A stretch of 37,911 nt of DNA from Dehalococcoidales bacterium (GTDB lineage Bacteria > Chloroflexota > Dehalococcoidia > Dehalococcoidales > Fen-1064). The position numbers were made by a program, and so were the translations under genes. The stretch lies in contig JAURWL010000163.1 in assembly GCA_030654965.1 (NCBI GenBank), forward strand, positions 1-37,911, read 5' to 3'. Positions 24,063 through 33,120 of this stretch are shown here, piece by piece. The notes under the pieces were generated by a model, which did no database searches, was not told the origin of the DNA, and worked only from the letters and a program-made list of their open reading frames with translations. Each line of letters starts with the position of its first letter. The first letter of the stretch is position 1.

Positions 24063-24872
24063 ATGAAAATTGCATTCGTCGGTGGTGGTAATATGGGCGA
24101 GGCGATGCTCTCGGCACTCTTGAACAAACAGGTAGCCGAAGCCAAATCCATCACAGTCAGTGATGTCAGTGAGCCGCGACGTCATTACCTCACGCAGAAG
24201 TATGCCATGAAAGTCACTCCGGATAACCGGCTGGCGATTACCGGTGCGAATGTAGTCGTGCTTGCCGTCAAACCACAGAACCTGCCGGCCGTTATGAATG
24301 AATTGAAAAACCAGCTTAAACCCGCGCAACTGGTCATCTCCATTGTTGCTGGCGTCCGGATTGATACCTTGCGTCAGGGATTGAATCATAAAATAATCGT
24401 ACGCAGTATGCCCAATACCCCTGCTCAGATTGGTGAAGGCATCACAGTTTGGACTGCCACTAAAGAAGTCACCGCTGCGCAAAAGAAACGAGCTGGCAGT
24501 ATCCTGGTCGCAATGGGAAAAGAGTTCTATGTCAATGATGAGAGCTTTCTGGATATGGCAACCGCCGTGAGCGGCAGTGGTCCCGCCTATCTCTTTTATT
24601 TCGTCGAGTCCTTTATCGACGCCGCGGTTGCTATCGGATGGTCGCGGGAAATAGCAAAGGAATTGGTGCTGGGTACGGTGCTCGGCGCGGCTCACCTTAT
24701 TGAGAAATCGGACAGGGAACCTGCCGACCTGCGCCGTATGGTTACTTCACCCGGCGGTACTACGGCAGAAGCTATCCGTGTCTTTGATGAAGGTAAACTC
24801 ACCGAGTTGGTAACTAAGGCAGTCAGAGCCGCCCACGAAAAAGCACAGAAGCTTGGTAACGGGCAGAGGTAG
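24063..24872 (+). CDS. proC: Pyrroline-5-carboxylate reductase
   Basis: Last step of proline synthesis, NAD(P)H-dependent; 269 residues. The Rossmann motif VGGGNMGEAMLSALL is at the amino terminus, VVLAVKPQNL marks the cofactor domain, RSMPNTPAQIGEG is the hinge motif, and SGSGPAYLFYFVE plus TSPGGTTAEAI form the family signature and active-site region. All key segments are intact. It stands alone between leuS and a convergent ferredoxin gene. A weak GGTGAG is the only ribosome site before the ATG. Confidence 0.95.
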   Translation: MKIAFVGGGNMGEAMLSALLNKQVAEAKSITVSDVSEPRRHYLTQKYAMKVTPDNRLAITGANVVVLAVKPQNLPAVMNELKNQLKPAQLVISIVAGVRIDTLRQGLNHKIIVRSMPNTPAQIGEGITVWTATKEVTAAQKKRAGSILVAMGKEFYVNDESFLDMATAVSGSGPAYLFYFVESFIDAAVAIGWSREIAKELVLGTVLGAAHLIEKSDREPADLRRMVTSPGGTTAEAIRVFDEGKLTELVTKAVRAAHEKAQKLGNGQR

Positions 24873-24893
24873 ATTCCCTTACGTAAGAGAAAA

Positions 24894-24940
24894 CAAAAAG
24901 CCCACCCGAACAAATCCATATACGATTTTTCAGATGAGCT
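24894..24940 (-). terminator. Rho-independent terminator of the ferredoxin gene
   Basis: Read on the minus strand: AGCTCATCTGAA (24929-24940), an 18-base loop, TTCGGGTGGGCT (24899-24910), pairing over 12 bp with G-U pairs, followed by TTTTG. It starts 27 bases after the ferredoxin stop. Confidence 0.8.
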
Positions 24941-24967
24941 TTCGCCGTGCTTGATTTCTAAAAGCGA

Positions 24968-25216
24968 TTATTTACCGTGCAGTTTGTTGTACTTCGCCTG
25001 AAGCTGTTCCTTTGTCTCTTTGTGCGCTTCATCAAGTTTGCAGGAATCTACCGGGCAGACCTCAACACACTTCGAGGAATCATGCGCGCCCACGCATTCG
25101 GTGCATTTGTCGGGGTCAATCTTATAGATTGAGTCGCCCTCGCTGATTGCCTGGTTGGGGCATTCAGCCTCACAGGCTCCACAACTGATGCATTCTTCGG
25201 TAATCTTGTACGCCAT
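24968..25216 (-). CDS. 2[4Fe-4S] ferredoxin, Allochromatium type
   Basis: Low-potential electron carrier of 82 residues. The first cluster motif is [12 protein letters not shown]; the second, [22 protein letters not shown], has the loop insertion between the second and third cysteines that defines the Alvin-type (long) ferredoxins. The lysine-rich carboxy extension (about 62-82) is also usual for that group. RBS AGGAGG lies 8 bases before the ATG and a terminator follows. It is monocistronic; possible partners include oxidoreductases of anaerobic acetyl-CoA metabolism, none of which are adjacent. Confidence 0.93.
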   Translation of the reverse strand: MAYKITEECISCGACEAECPNQAISEGDSIYKIDPDKCTECVGAHDSSKCVEVCPVDSCKLDEAHKETKEQLQAKYNKLHGK

Positions 25217-25252
25217 TGATAATTGCCTCCTTTTTCCAATTCCGGGTATATA

Positions 25253-25786
25253 TTATAGTGCGAGCTTCTTGCCGCTTAAGCGAGCTTTTAATGCCTTCCC
25301 GACATGATTTGGCACCATGCCATTTATATCCCCACCCAGGCTGGCTACCTCTTTCAATAGACTTGCGGACAGGAACTGGTATTGCAAGCTGGCCATCAGG
25401 CAGACTACTTCCAGGTCCGGGCAGAGCTTCTTGTTCATCAGCGCCGTCTCGAACTCACGCTCGAAATCAGTGACAGCCCTCAAGCCGCGGACAATCGTCT
25501 GCGCACCCATCTTCTTAGCAAAATCGACTATCAAACCCTTAAACGAAACTACCTCGATGTTCGGGATATGCCTCGTGGCTTCCCTAGCCAGCGCTACACG
25601 CTCCTCTGTGGTGAAAAGCAATCCGCGCCCAGCGCTAGCACTGCCCGATGAAGCCAGTCGCGTAGCCGTCGGGCTGTCATATACACCAATGTAGACCTTG
25701 TCAAAAAGCTTCGCCGCTCTCGTCGCAACGTCCAGATGCCCATTGGTAATGGGGTCGAAAGTTCCCGCATACAACGCAATCGTCAT
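25253..25786 (-). CDS. coaD: Phosphopantetheine adenylyltransferase with an internal insertion
   Basis: Penultimate step of coenzyme A synthesis; 177 residues where the family usually has about 160. ALYAGTFDPITNGHLDVATRA carries the T/HxGH nucleotidyltransferase motif and QFLSASLLKEVASLGGD the carboxy signature (normally ISSS). The excess is a Ser/Ala/Gly-rich stretch at about residues 41-55 (RLASSGSASAGRG), exactly where other proteins have a short loop before LFTTEERV. The gene starts on the last base of the rsmD stop (TAATG), so rsmD and coaD are coupled, as in many bacteria. The insert lies in a loop and need not disrupt activity. Confidence 0.92.
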   Translation of the reverse strand: MTIALYAGTFDPITNGHLDVATRAAKLFDKVYIGVYDSPTATRLASSGSASAGRGLLFTTEERVALAREATRHIPNIEVVSFKGLIVDFAKKMGAQTIVRGLRAVTDFEREFETALMNKKLCPDLEVVCLMASLQYQFLSASLLKEVASLGGDINGMVPNHVGKALKARLSGKKLAL

Positions 25787-26337
25787 TAATTCTCCTTCCG
25801 ATATACTGAAATGGTGCTATCACCATGACGGTGCTCTTTGAACAATTGCATGGTTCCATAGTTCGACTGCAACGGAAAGCGTGAAGAATGCGTCATCACG
25901 ATAATGGTGTGCTCACCGACCAGTTTGGAATCTGCCAGTTGTTTCACCAGCTCTCCGATTGTTTCATCTTTATACGGCGGGTCAATCAAGATAATACTGT
26001 ACGTTTTATCCAGAAAAGCGAGGGCTTTTACCACACTACTGCAATAGACGTGTGCCCTCTCCGCCAGTTTTGTTTTAACAAGGTTCTGTTTGATTATATC
26101 ACAACACCTACGCTCACGGTCAACAAAATCAGCCCACTCCGCTCCCCGACTTAATGCTTCAATACCCAGTGCTCCGCTTCCCGAAAAAAGGTCCAGCACC
26201 CGCGACCAATCGTCAGTGAGATTTTCCAGAATAGAAAAAATGGCGCCACGGACAAGGTCGGTGGCAGGCCTTACGCCAACACCATCCGGGACTTTGAGGA
26301 GGGTGCCTTTAGCAGTTCCGGTTATCACACGTAACAT
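25786..26337 (-). CDS. rsmD: 16S rRNA (guanine-966-N2)-methyltransferase RsmD
   Basis: AdoMet-dependent rRNA methyltransferase of 183 residues. MLRVITGTAKGTLLKVP and VRPATDLVRGAIFSIL open the protein, LDLFSGSGALGIEALSRGA is the AdoMet-binding loop and IILIDPPYKD the catalytic (D/N)PPY motif. I start at ATG 26337: a TTGACA-N18-TATTAT promoter lies exactly upstream, placing the transcription start on this ATG, so the mRNA is probably leaderless and an upstream in-frame TTG (26358) would precede the transcript. Coupled to coaD by a one-base overlap. Confidence 0.93.
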   Translation of the reverse strand: MLRVITGTAKGTLLKVPDGVGVRPATDLVRGAIFSILENLTDDWSRVLDLFSGSGALGIEALSRGAEWADFVDRERRCCDIIKQNLVKTKLAERAHVYCSSVVKALAFLDKTYSIILIDPPYKDETIGELVKQLADSKLVGEHTIIVMTHSSRFPLQSNYGTMQLFKEHRHGDSTISVYRKEN

Positions 26338-26344
26338 TATGTTA

Positions 26345-26374
26345 ATAATAGCGAACAAGATGTGAGAGTGTCAA
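26345..26374 (-). promoter_or_regulatory. Promoter of rsmD-coaD, leaderless
   Basis: Minus strand: perfect TTGACA (26369-26374), 18 bases, TATTAT (26345-26350, five of six consensus bases), then seven bases to the ATG of rsmD. No Shine-Dalgarno sequence fits between them. Confidence 0.75.
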
Positions 26375-26414
26375 ACGTATCTAATTTTCACGTATGAAGT
26401 TTGGAGTTTATGAG

Positions 26415-27119
26415 CTATAATTTCAGCCTCGTTACCAACGCCTGCAAACTGGCTTTCGCATTCTGCATAATCGGGCGACCATGCCCCACGCAGAGGATTT
26501 CAACATCCAGTTCCGCCATCCGCCGGATTGACGACCTGACTTCCTGAAGGTTGGTGCTTACCGTTTTCAACGGCATGCGCAGAATATCACGTCGTTTATT
26601 CATGGCATCGCCCGCAATGAGCAGTTTATGTTTCGGAGCGTAGAGGCTGATGCTCCCCGCCGTATGACCGGGTGTGGGGATAATCTGCAAGCCGCCTAGA
26701 ATATCAAACGTCTCCTCACCCTCCAGCACCATGTCCACACCATCCGCCCCCAGTACAAATTGCCGGCGAAAAGAAGAAAGCCACGGCGTGCGCAATAATA
26801 CCCCGATGATATTACCCGCAGGATACGGTATGGTATCTTCAGGAATATGCACATCGGTCTTATGCGCCGCCACCTTTGCCATGGTCAGTTTCCGCAGTTC
26901 TTCCAATCCTCCCGTATGGTCAAGATGATTATGTGTGAGAATGACCAGCCCGATTTCCTCAGGTTTTCTCCCCAGTTTGTGAATACACTCAACGATATAG
27001 GGTGTGCTCCCGCGAAAGCCGGTGTCGATGAGCGTCAGGCTCTTTTCGACAATGAGGAACATGTTAGCGTAGCGGATGGTTATCTGGTACAGGTTGGGTA
27101 CGATTTCCAGTGTATACAC
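26415..27119 (-). CDS. Metallo-beta-lactamase-fold hydrolase
   Basis: A 234-residue MBL-fold protein. The metal-binding motif is ILTHNHLDHTGG, with the further ligands in PTPGHTAGSISLY, LIAGDAMNK and VGHGRP. The length and layout fit the glyoxalase II-like/quorum-quenching-like group, but this family acts on many thioesters, lactones and phosphodiesters, so the substrate is unknown. The start is a GTG at 27119; no Shine-Dalgarno sequence is visible and the upstream DNA is very A/T-rich. It stands alone between rsmD and purB. Confidence 0.85.
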   Translation of the reverse strand: MYTLEIVPNLYQITIRYANMFLIVEKSLTLIDTGFRGSTPYIVECIHKLGRKPEEIGLVILTHNHLDHTGGLEELRKLTMAKVAAHKTDVHIPEDTIPYPAGNIIGVLLRTPWLSSFRRQFVLGADGVDMVLEGEETFDILGGLQIIPTPGHTAGSISLYAPKHKLLIAGDAMNKRRDILRMPLKTVSTNLQEVRSSIRRMAELDVEILCVGHGRPIMQNAKASLQALVTRLKL

Positions 27120-27179
27120 GTTAATTAAATCTCAAATTTCAATTATCAACCATCAAACTATATTTTACCATTCCGTCGA

Positions 27180-27239
27180 AACTTGTCCCGTTCCCATATC
27201 AGTATGGGACAAGCCTCGATACGGGAGATGGAATCCCGC
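27180..27239. repeat. Dispersed palindromic repeat upstream of the MBL gene
   Basis: ACTTGTCCCGTTCCC at the left edge, a hairpin CCCATATcagTATGGG in the middle and GATACGGGAG on the right. Shares both edges with the repeat in the L10 leader. Confidence 0.6.
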
Positions 27240-27296
27240 AAGATGAAAGAGTACGGATTGTCAGGTCAAGCGCATCAACAATAGACTCCTGAGTGA

Positions 27297-28634
27297 CTAG
27301 AATTTAGAATTCGTCTTCTCCAGTCTCTCCATCCATTGCATGCCCGTCAATCCGAGCCGCGCATAAATATCATCGACATAGCGCACGTAGTAGCTGTAAT
27401 CGAAGAGCGCCTCAAGTTCTTTAGCGGGTAGTGCTTTAGCGACATCGGCATCTGCTTTCAATAACGTGAGGAATTTCTTATTCTCCATCCAGGTTTTCAT
27501 TGCATTACGCTGGACTATTTTATAAGCATCCTGACGGCTCATCCCTGTATCTATAAGGGCGAGCAAAACCCGCTGGGAGAAGAGCAAACCCCGGGTGATA
27601 TCCATGTTCTGCCGCATCTTCTTGGGGTAGACAAGCAAGCCTTTCATCACCCCGGTAAAAATCGATAGTGTGTAATCCAGCGCCAGACAGGCATCCGGTA
27701 GAATAATCCGCTCGGTGGACGAGTGGCTGATATCCCGTTCATGCCACAATGCGATATTTTCCAGCGAGGTCATGGCATAACCACGTACCAGCCGCGCCAG
27801 TCCGCATACCCGTTCACACAACTCCGGGTTACGCTTGTGCGGCATAGCGGAACTTCCAGTCTGTCCCGGACTGAAAGGCTCTTCCACTTCACGGACTTCC
27901 GTGCGCTGGAGATGCCGGATTTCGGTGGCGAATTTCTCAAGGGAACCGGCGATGATAGCAAGCGTGGTGACATACTGGGCATGGCGGTCTCTCTGGATTA
28001 TCTGATTGGAGATAGGCGCTGAAGCCAGACCCAGTTTAGCGCACGCTTTTTCCTCAAGCTCCGGTCGCAGAGTCGCGTAAGTCCCCACCGCGCCGGAAAT
28101 TTTCCCGACGGCAATTACTCGCCTAGCTTCCTGAAGCCGCTGTCGATTTCGATTCATCTCTTCGAACCAGAGCGCCAATTTTAACCCGAAGGTGATTGGT
28201 TCCGCATGGACGCCGTGAGTGCGCCCCGTCTGCAGTGTATATTTGTACTGGATGGCTTTCTCACCGAGAACGAGACTTAATTCCCGCATGTCCTCCAGAA
28301 GAATGTCCGCGGCTTCTACCAGTTGAAGACTGAGCGCTGTATCCATGACATCGGAAGAGGTCATACCCATATGAATAAAGCGCGACTCATCCCCAAGGCT
28401 CTCCGCTACCGTATTGAGAAAGGCAGTGACGTCATGATGGGTCTCTTTCAGGATTTCGTTCATTCGCCTGAGATTGACACGCGCCATTTTGATTTTGGGA
28501 ATAGCACTCCGGGGAATAACCCCCAATTGCGCCCAGGCTTCACAGGCGGCAATTTCAACGTCAAGCCATTTTCTAAACTTGTTTTCTTCCGACCAGACAC
28601 GACTCATTTCAGGACGGGAATACCGCTCAATCAT
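27297..28634 (-). CDS. purB: Adenylosuccinate lyase
   Basis: Cleaves SAICAR and adenylosuccinate in purine synthesis; 445 residues, tetrameric fumarase-superfamily enzyme. TSSDVMDTALSLQLVEA and TGRTHGVHAEPITFG hold conserved active-site histidines, and GSSAMPHKRNPELCE is the superfamily signature loop with the catalytic serine. The amino terminus MIERYSRPEMSRVWSEENK is typical of the family. Its start overlaps the purE stop by four bases (ATGA). With purE, purD and guaA it makes a minus-strand purine block interrupted by a transposase unit. Confidence 0.96.
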   Translation of the reverse strand: MIERYSRPEMSRVWSEENKFRKWLDVEIAACEAWAQLGVIPRSAIPKIKMARVNLRRMNEILKETHHDVTAFLNTVAESLGDESRFIHMGMTSSDVMDTALSLQLVEAADILLEDMRELSLVLGEKAIQYKYTLQTGRTHGVHAEPITFGLKLALWFEEMNRNRQRLQEARRVIAVGKISGAVGTYATLRPELEEKACAKLGLASAPISNQIIQRDRHAQYVTTLAIIAGSLEKFATEIRHLQRTEVREVEEPFSPGQTGSSAMPHKRNPELCERVCGLARLVRGYAMTSLENIALWHERDISHSSTERIILPDACLALDYTLSIFTGVMKGLLVYPKKMRQNMDITRGLLFSQRVLLALIDTGMSRQDAYKIVQRNAMKTWMENKKFLTLLKADADVAKALPAKELEALFDYSYYVRYVDDIYARLGLTGMQWMERLEKTNSKF

Positions 28635-29095
28635 TTGCCGTCTCCTTGCAGTTTCTTCCGGTATTTGTCATAGGCTTTCCGGATATTCTCATATTTCAGC
28701 CCGAGAATCTCGGCGGCGAGATAAGCGGCATTTTTTGCGCCGGCAGACCCGACAGCGACACAGGCAACAGGAATTCCCGCCGGCATCTGGACAATAGAAT
28801 AGAGCGCATCGACACCCTTTAGTTCTCCACCTGGGAGGGGAATACCAATCACCGGGATGGTCGTCCAGCTTGCCATAACCCCCGGTAGATGGGCGGCGCC
28901 ACCCGCCGCCGCAATTATGACTTCTATCCCACGTCCCCGCACCGCTTGCCCGTACTGTCGGGCTTTTTCCGGCGTGCGGTGAGCGGAGATGACATTCACC
29001 TCGTAGTCAATACCCAGTTCTTTAAGGGTATCCAGTGCAGGTTGAACTGCTTCCGTATCCGATTTCGACCCCATAACCACACCGACAAGAACCAT
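28631..29095 (-). CDS. purE: N5-carboxyaminoimidazole ribonucleotide mutase
   Basis: Converts N5-CAIR to CAIR in purine synthesis; 154 residues. VVMGSKSDTEAVQPAL is the conserved amino-terminal phosphate loop, ISAHRTPEKARQYG carries the catalytic histidine, and AAAGGAAHLPGVMAS with GIPLPGG complete the active site, all typical of class I PurE. No purK is visible nearby. Coupled to purB by a four-base overlap. The A/T-rich upstream region and a REP-like hairpin separate it from the RAYT unit. Confidence 0.96.
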   Translation of the reverse strand: MVLVGVVMGSKSDTEAVQPALDTLKELGIDYEVNVISAHRTPEKARQYGQAVRGRGIEVIIAAAGGAAHLPGVMASWTTIPVIGIPLPGGELKGVDALYSIVQMPAGIPVACVAVGSAGAKNAAYLAAEILGLKYENIRKAYDKYRKKLQGDGK

Positions 29096-29140
29096 CGTAT
29101 TCCCCCCAATGTATTAGCTACTTAATAATCAAGTATCAAT

Positions 29141-29746
29141 AGTAGGGTGGGTGAAACCCACCTACTCTAAATCCATCTCTATCAGATCTTTCTCTACTTC
29201 CTTTCCCCAATCACTATGATATTGCCCCTTCACAACAAATTCCCTGAAGCTACTAAATTCCCATTCCAAAGGTTAATTTACCAGCCCATGCTTCACCGGA
29301 TTATAGTGAATATAATCACAATGCTTGTTGAAATCTTCTTGATTACGAATTGTATGTTCCCAAAACCTTCTCTGCCAAATACCTTTTTCACTCTTATTCA
29401 TCATTGATTCCGATATGTTTCTGAACTTATTCCCAGAATAATGCCGACTAAAAGTCCCTTTAATTTGTTTCCAGCGTGTTGAAAAATCGGAATCCTCATC
29501 TGGAAGAGTCCAGATGGTATGCAAGTGGTCTGGCATAATCACAATAGCATTTATCCTAAAAGGATGCGTCTTTATAATACTTTTCAAACAATTTCTCAAT
29601 AGACGGACAGATGTTTCCTCACTGAATATCGGATATCTCATGTAAGTGACAACTGTAAAGAAGAAAGTGCCTCCGTTTAAGAAAGTTCTACGGTAGTCAG
29701 ACATCTCACTATTACGGTGGGTTACACTTCGCTCACCCACCCTACT
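29141..29746. mobile_element. RAYT unit bounded by inverted REP-like sequences
   Basis: A perfect 14-bp sequence AGTAGGGTGGGTGA at 29141-29154 is repeated inverted as TCACCCACCCTACT at 29733-29746. Each end can fold: left AGTAGG(G)TGGGT/ACCCACCTACT (29141-29166), right GGTGGGT/ACCCACC (29716-29741). Between them is one transposase gene. This is the arrangement of a REP-associated tyrosine transposase with its REP substrates. It lies in the middle of a purine-gene block. Confidence 0.75.
29273..29704 (-). CDS. REP-associated tyrosine transposase (RAYT, Y1_Tnp)
   Basis: A single-strand DNA nuclease of the IS200/RAYT HUH class; 143 residues from ATG 29704. The opening MSDYRRTFLNGGTFFFTVVT is typical of the family. 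The HUH pair is His60/His62 in VIMPDHLHTIWTLP, and the catalytic tyrosine is most likely Tyr131 in CDYIHYNPVKHGL. Both active-site elements are intact, so the enzyme may be active. An upstream in-frame extension runs back into the REP hairpin and is unlikely to be translated. The A/T-richer composition than the purine genes fits a mobile origin. Confidence 0.87.
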   Translation of the reverse strand: MSDYRRTFLNGGTFFFTVVTYMRYPIFSEETSVRLLRNCLKSIIKTHPFRINAIVIMPDHLHTIWTLPDEDSDFSTRWKQIKGTFSRHYSGNKFRNISESMMNKSEKGIWQRRFWEHTIRNQEDFNKHCDYIHYNPVKHGLVN

Positions 29747-29779
29747 GCTATCCTCCTTTTAAAGCTTCGATATTCGAAT

Positions 29780-31045
29780 TCAGGATTTAAACAATGCAAT
29801 ATCTTTTCTGTAATGAGCTCCCTCGAACTGAATTCGGGAGATATTGGCGTAGACTTTTTCTCGTGCCTTAGCAATTGTTTTGCCCATGGCTACCACGGTG
29901 AGCACACGCCCGCCATTGGTCAGCACTTCCCACGGCGTGGAACCGACCTTTGTGCCCGCGTGGAAAACGAGGACATCTTTATCAACATCATGCAATCCGT
30001 TCACAGGGAACCCGGTCTTATAACTTCCCGGATACCCACCCGACGCCATCACCACGCCCACGCAGGCATCATCGGAGCATTCCACTTTTATTTGACTCAG
30101 CTTACCCCTGATGACCGCCATAATAATGTCAACGAGGTCGGTCTTGAGACGTGGCAGGATGACCTGCGTTTCCGGGTCGCCGAGACGGGAATTGAACTCA
30201 AATACTTTGACATCACCACTATTGACCATCAAGCCGCCATAGAGCACACCACGATATGGTCTACCCTCCTGCGCCATCGCTTTGACAGCAGGTTCCATTA
30301 CCGTCTCAATCACCTTTTTCTGCAAGGCAGGGCTATCAAAGACAGGCGGACTGTAACTGCCCATACCTCCGGTGTTAGGACCCCTGTCACCGTCATAGAT
30401 TCTTTTGTAATCACAGGCTGAAACGAACGGCAGTACCGTCTTGCCGTCGGTAAATACAAAACTGCTCATTTCCCGACCGGTGAGGAATTCTTCAATCAAG
30501 ACTTTATCCGCCGCCGTACCCAGTTTCTTCGCCTGCATAAATTCCGCCAGTGCCGCCAGCGCTTCTTCCTTGGACGCGGCAACCACGACCCCTTTTCCCG
30601 CTGCCAGCCCATCTGCCTTAACAACTATGGGCGGTTTCTGTTTCCGGACATAGTCGCAAGCTTGCTGGTAATCAGAAAATGTAACACTCTTCCCGGCGGG
30701 GATATTGTATTTCTTGAGAAGTGACTTGGCGAAGACTTTGCTTGATTCAATTTCGGCGGCGAGCTTGCTCGGCCCGAAGATGGGGATGCCGATGCTTTCA
30801 AAGTGGTCGACGATGCCCTCCGCCAGCGGCACTTCCGGACCAACGACGACCAGTTCAATCTTTTTCTGCTGGGCGATTTTCGCCAGCGCCTTAATATCCG
30901 AAGCGTTAACATCGATATTCTGCGCGATACGCGCCGTCCCGGCATTTCCCGGCGCGGCGAAGAGTTCTTTGACTTTAGGACTCTGGGCGATTTTCCAGAC
31001 CAAGGTGTTCTCTCTGGCGCCACTACCAACAACGAGGATTTTCAG
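29780..31045 (-). CDS. purD: Phosphoribosylamine-glycine ligase with apparent CTG start
   Basis: Second step of purine synthesis; 421 residues, normal length. From a CTG at 31045 the frame reads LKILVVGSGARENTLVWKI, the expected amino terminus. AGGAGG lies six bases upstream of that CTG, ideal spacing, and no ATG, GTG or TTG is available between them; starting at the next possible codon (TTG, 31003) would delete the glycine-rich loop. The ATP-grasp core (PPIVVKADGLAAGKGVVVA, LIEEFLTGREMS) and GGMGSYSPP, EFNSRLGDPETQ are intact. The usual GGREHA near the start reads GARENT. It is followed downstream by the RAYT unit. Confidence 0.93.
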   Translation of the reverse strand: MKILVVGSGARENTLVWKIAQSPKVKELFAAPGNAGTARIAQNIDVNASDIKALAKIAQQKKIELVVVGPEVPLAEGIVDHFESIGIPIFGPSKLAAEIESSKVFAKSLLKKYNIPAGKSVTFSDYQQACDYVRKQKPPIVVKADGLAAGKGVVVAASKEEALAALAEFMQAKKLGTAADKVLIEEFLTGREMSSFVFTDGKTVLPFVSACDYKRIYDGDRGPNTGGMGSYSPPVFDSPALQKKVIETVMEPAVKAMAQEGRPYRGVLYGGLMVNSGDVKVFEFNSRLGDPETQVILPRLKTDLVDIIMAVIRGKLSQIKVECSDDACVGVVMASGGYPGSYKTGFPVNGLHDVDKDVLVFHAGTKVGSTPWEVLTNGGRVLTVVAMGKTIAKAREKVYANISRIQFEGAHYRKDIALFKS

Positions 31046-31116
31046 TTTGAACCTCCTCCTGTTTTTTACTTTTCTGTCATTATCAGGCTCGACCTGATAA
31101 TCCAGACGCCACCTAT

Positions 31117-31188
31117 CTGTCTAGATTCCCGCCTGCGCGGGAATGACACTACGGTGTCAGTTCGCCACGCTACGCTCGCGATGACAAT
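31117..31188. repeat. Dispersed palindromic repeats between purD and guaA
   Basis: ATTCCCGCCTGCGCGGGAAT forms a near-perfect hairpin (31126-31145), followed by a unit ending CGCTACGCTCGCGATGACA. Both are of the GTCATTCCCGC/GTCATCGCGAGC type, common as dispersed intergenic repeats in many bacteria. Confidence 0.6.
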
Positions 31189-31193
31189 AGAGC

Positions 31194-32879
31194 TTACTCC
31201 CACTCAATTGTTGACGGGGGTTTGGAGGTAATGTCATAGACCACGCGGTTGACCTCAGGGACTTCGTTCACAATGCGATTGGAAATCCGAGCCAGCACGT
31301 CATAGGGAAGACGCGCCCAGTCCGCCGTCATCGCGTCCTCACTGGTCACGGCGCGGATGCCCACCAGATACCCGTAGGTGCGGTGGTCGCCCATCACCCC
31401 CACGCTCTTCACATCGGTGAGCACGGCAAAGCTCTGCCACAACTGGCGGTATAACTGCGCTTTCTTAATTTCGTTCATCAGTACAAAGTCCGCCGACCGC
31501 AGGATTTCCAGCTTCTCCTTGGTTATTTCGCCGATAATGCGGATTGCCAGACCGGGCCCCGGGAAAGGCTGACGCCAGACCATTTCCTCAGATAATCCCA
31601 GCTCCAAGCCCACCTGCCTAACTTCATCCTTAAAGAGATAGCGCAGCGGCTCAATTAATTTCAGCCGCATCCGCGACGGCAACCCGCCGACATTGTGGTG
31701 TGTTTTAATCTTGGCGGAGGCAGTGCTCCCTGACGAGGCGCTTTCAATCACATCGGGATAAAGTGTGCCCTGCGCCAGGAAATCCACCTTGCCAAGTTTA
31801 GTGGCTTCTTCCTCAAACACACGGATGAATTCCTCACCGATAGCTTTGCGCTTCTGCTCCGGGTCGATGACTCCCTTTAATCTATCGAGGAAGCGTTCTG
31901 TGCCATCAACAAAGATAATGTTCATCCCCAGGTTCAGACGGAAAGCGGTGAAGGTGCGCTCCACTTCTTCACGGCGGAGCAGGCCGTTATTAACAAAGAT
32001 ACAGGTCAATTGATTCCCGATAGCCTTATGAATAAGCGTGGATACCACCGCCGAATCCACACCACCGGACAGGGCGCTGATGACCTTGCCGTCGCCTACC
32101 TGAGCCTTAATAGAGGCAATGCTTTCATCAATATAGTTGCCGATTGTCCAGTTCCCCTTGCACTTACAGACATTCAGCGCGAAATTGCGGAGGATTTCTT
32201 TGCCCTGCGGCGTGTGGACAACCTCCGGGTGGAACTGAATGCCGTAGAGGTTCTTGCCATTGGCAATTGCCGCCAGCGGCGTATTCTCCGTGTGGGCAAT
32301 CGCTTTGAATCCGGGCGGCATCTGTTCGATGCTATCGCCATGACTCATCCAGACGGTAATCGCCTCGTTCAAACCGGCAAATAGAGGAGAATCGCGGTCG
32401 CTGATATGGAGTACGGTGTGCCCGTATTCGCGCTTTGTCGCCGGGGTGACTCTGCCCCCGAGCTGATGGGTGATTGTCTGCAATCCATAGCAGATACCCA
32501 GCACCGGCACACGCCCTTCGAAGACATAGGCTGGCGCTAACGGCGCGTTTTCTTCATAGACACTCGCGGGACCACCGGAGAGGATGATTCCTTTCGGATT
32601 GAGATGGGCAATTTTCTCCCAGGGCGCATCGAAGGGCACCAGTTCACTATAGACATTGCATTCGCGGACACGCCGGGCGATGAGGAGGTTGTATTGCGAA
32701 CCGAAGTCCAGCACCACAATTGACTCTCGTTCGGCAGGCGGCAGGGGTTGTTCGACGCGCGACGGCCGGACACCCGCCTTCTCCTTGGCAATTTCAAGAT
32801 AGGTAGTGACCTCGATATCACTGCTGGTAGCGACTCTGCCCGTGAGATTCTGTTTGGGGTTTTCTTGTTCTATGCTCAT
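31194..32879 (-). CDS. guaA: GMP synthase (glutamine-hydrolysing)
   Basis: Converts XMP to GMP; 561 residues from ATG 32879. The glutamine amidotransferase domain begins near residue 53 ([17 protein letters not shown]) with nucleophile Cys in GICYGLQ and the His/Glu of QFHPEVVHT; the ATP pyrophosphatase domain has the P-loop SGGVDSAVV; the dimerisation domain ends [13 protein letters not shown]. The about 50 residues before the amidotransferase domain are longer than usual and of unknown purpose. An open frame continues to 33149, but it passes through a dispersed repeat and is rejected. A weak AGCAGG precedes the chosen ATG. Confidence 0.95.
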   Translation of the reverse strand: MSIEQENPKQNLTGRVATSSDIEVTTYLEIAKEKAGVRPSRVEQPLPPAERESIVVLDFGSQYNLLIARRVRECNVYSELVPFDAPWEKIAHLNPKGIILSGGPASVYEENAPLAPAYVFEGRVPVLGICYGLQTITHQLGGRVTPATKREYGHTVLHISDRDSPLFAGLNEAITVWMSHGDSIEQMPPGFKAIAHTENTPLAAIANGKNLYGIQFHPEVVHTPQGKEILRNFALNVCKCKGNWTIGNYIDESIASIKAQVGDGKVISALSGGVDSAVVSTLIHKAIGNQLTCIFVNNGLLRREEVERTFTAFRLNLGMNIIFVDGTERFLDRLKGVIDPEQKRKAIGEEFIRVFEEEATKLGKVDFLAQGTLYPDVIESASSGSTASAKIKTHHNVGGLPSRMRLKLIEPLRYLFKDEVRQVGLELGLSEEMVWRQPFPGPGLAIRIIGEITKEKLEILRSADFVLMNEIKKAQLYRQLWQSFAVLTDVKSVGVMGDHRTYGYLVGIRAVTSEDAMTADWARLPYDVLARISNRIVNEVPEVNRVVYDITSKPPSTIEWE

Positions 32880-33090
32880 AACCTGCTTTGCTTTCGCTTG
32901 CCTCCGGAAATAGCTTATATTAACCTCTGCGTTAGTGTGGTTTGTTATGTGTACCCTATTATAACCGAATTTTGACGAACTGGCACTACCTAATAAAAAA
33001 GGGTACAACTTGCTTATGGTTGTCATTCTTGTCCAAAATAGATTTTTACTTCTATATTGCAGTATAACCTCCGCACTATTACTACCACTT

Positions 33091-33120
33091 GTCATACCAG
33101 CGCAGGCTGGTATCCAGAAG
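33091..33120. repeat. GTCATACCAGC-type dispersed repeat
   Basis: Palindromic unit ATACCAGC/GCTGGTAT (33094-33112) with the GTC edge and ATCCAGAAG tail typical of widespread intergenic repeats. Confidence 0.6.
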
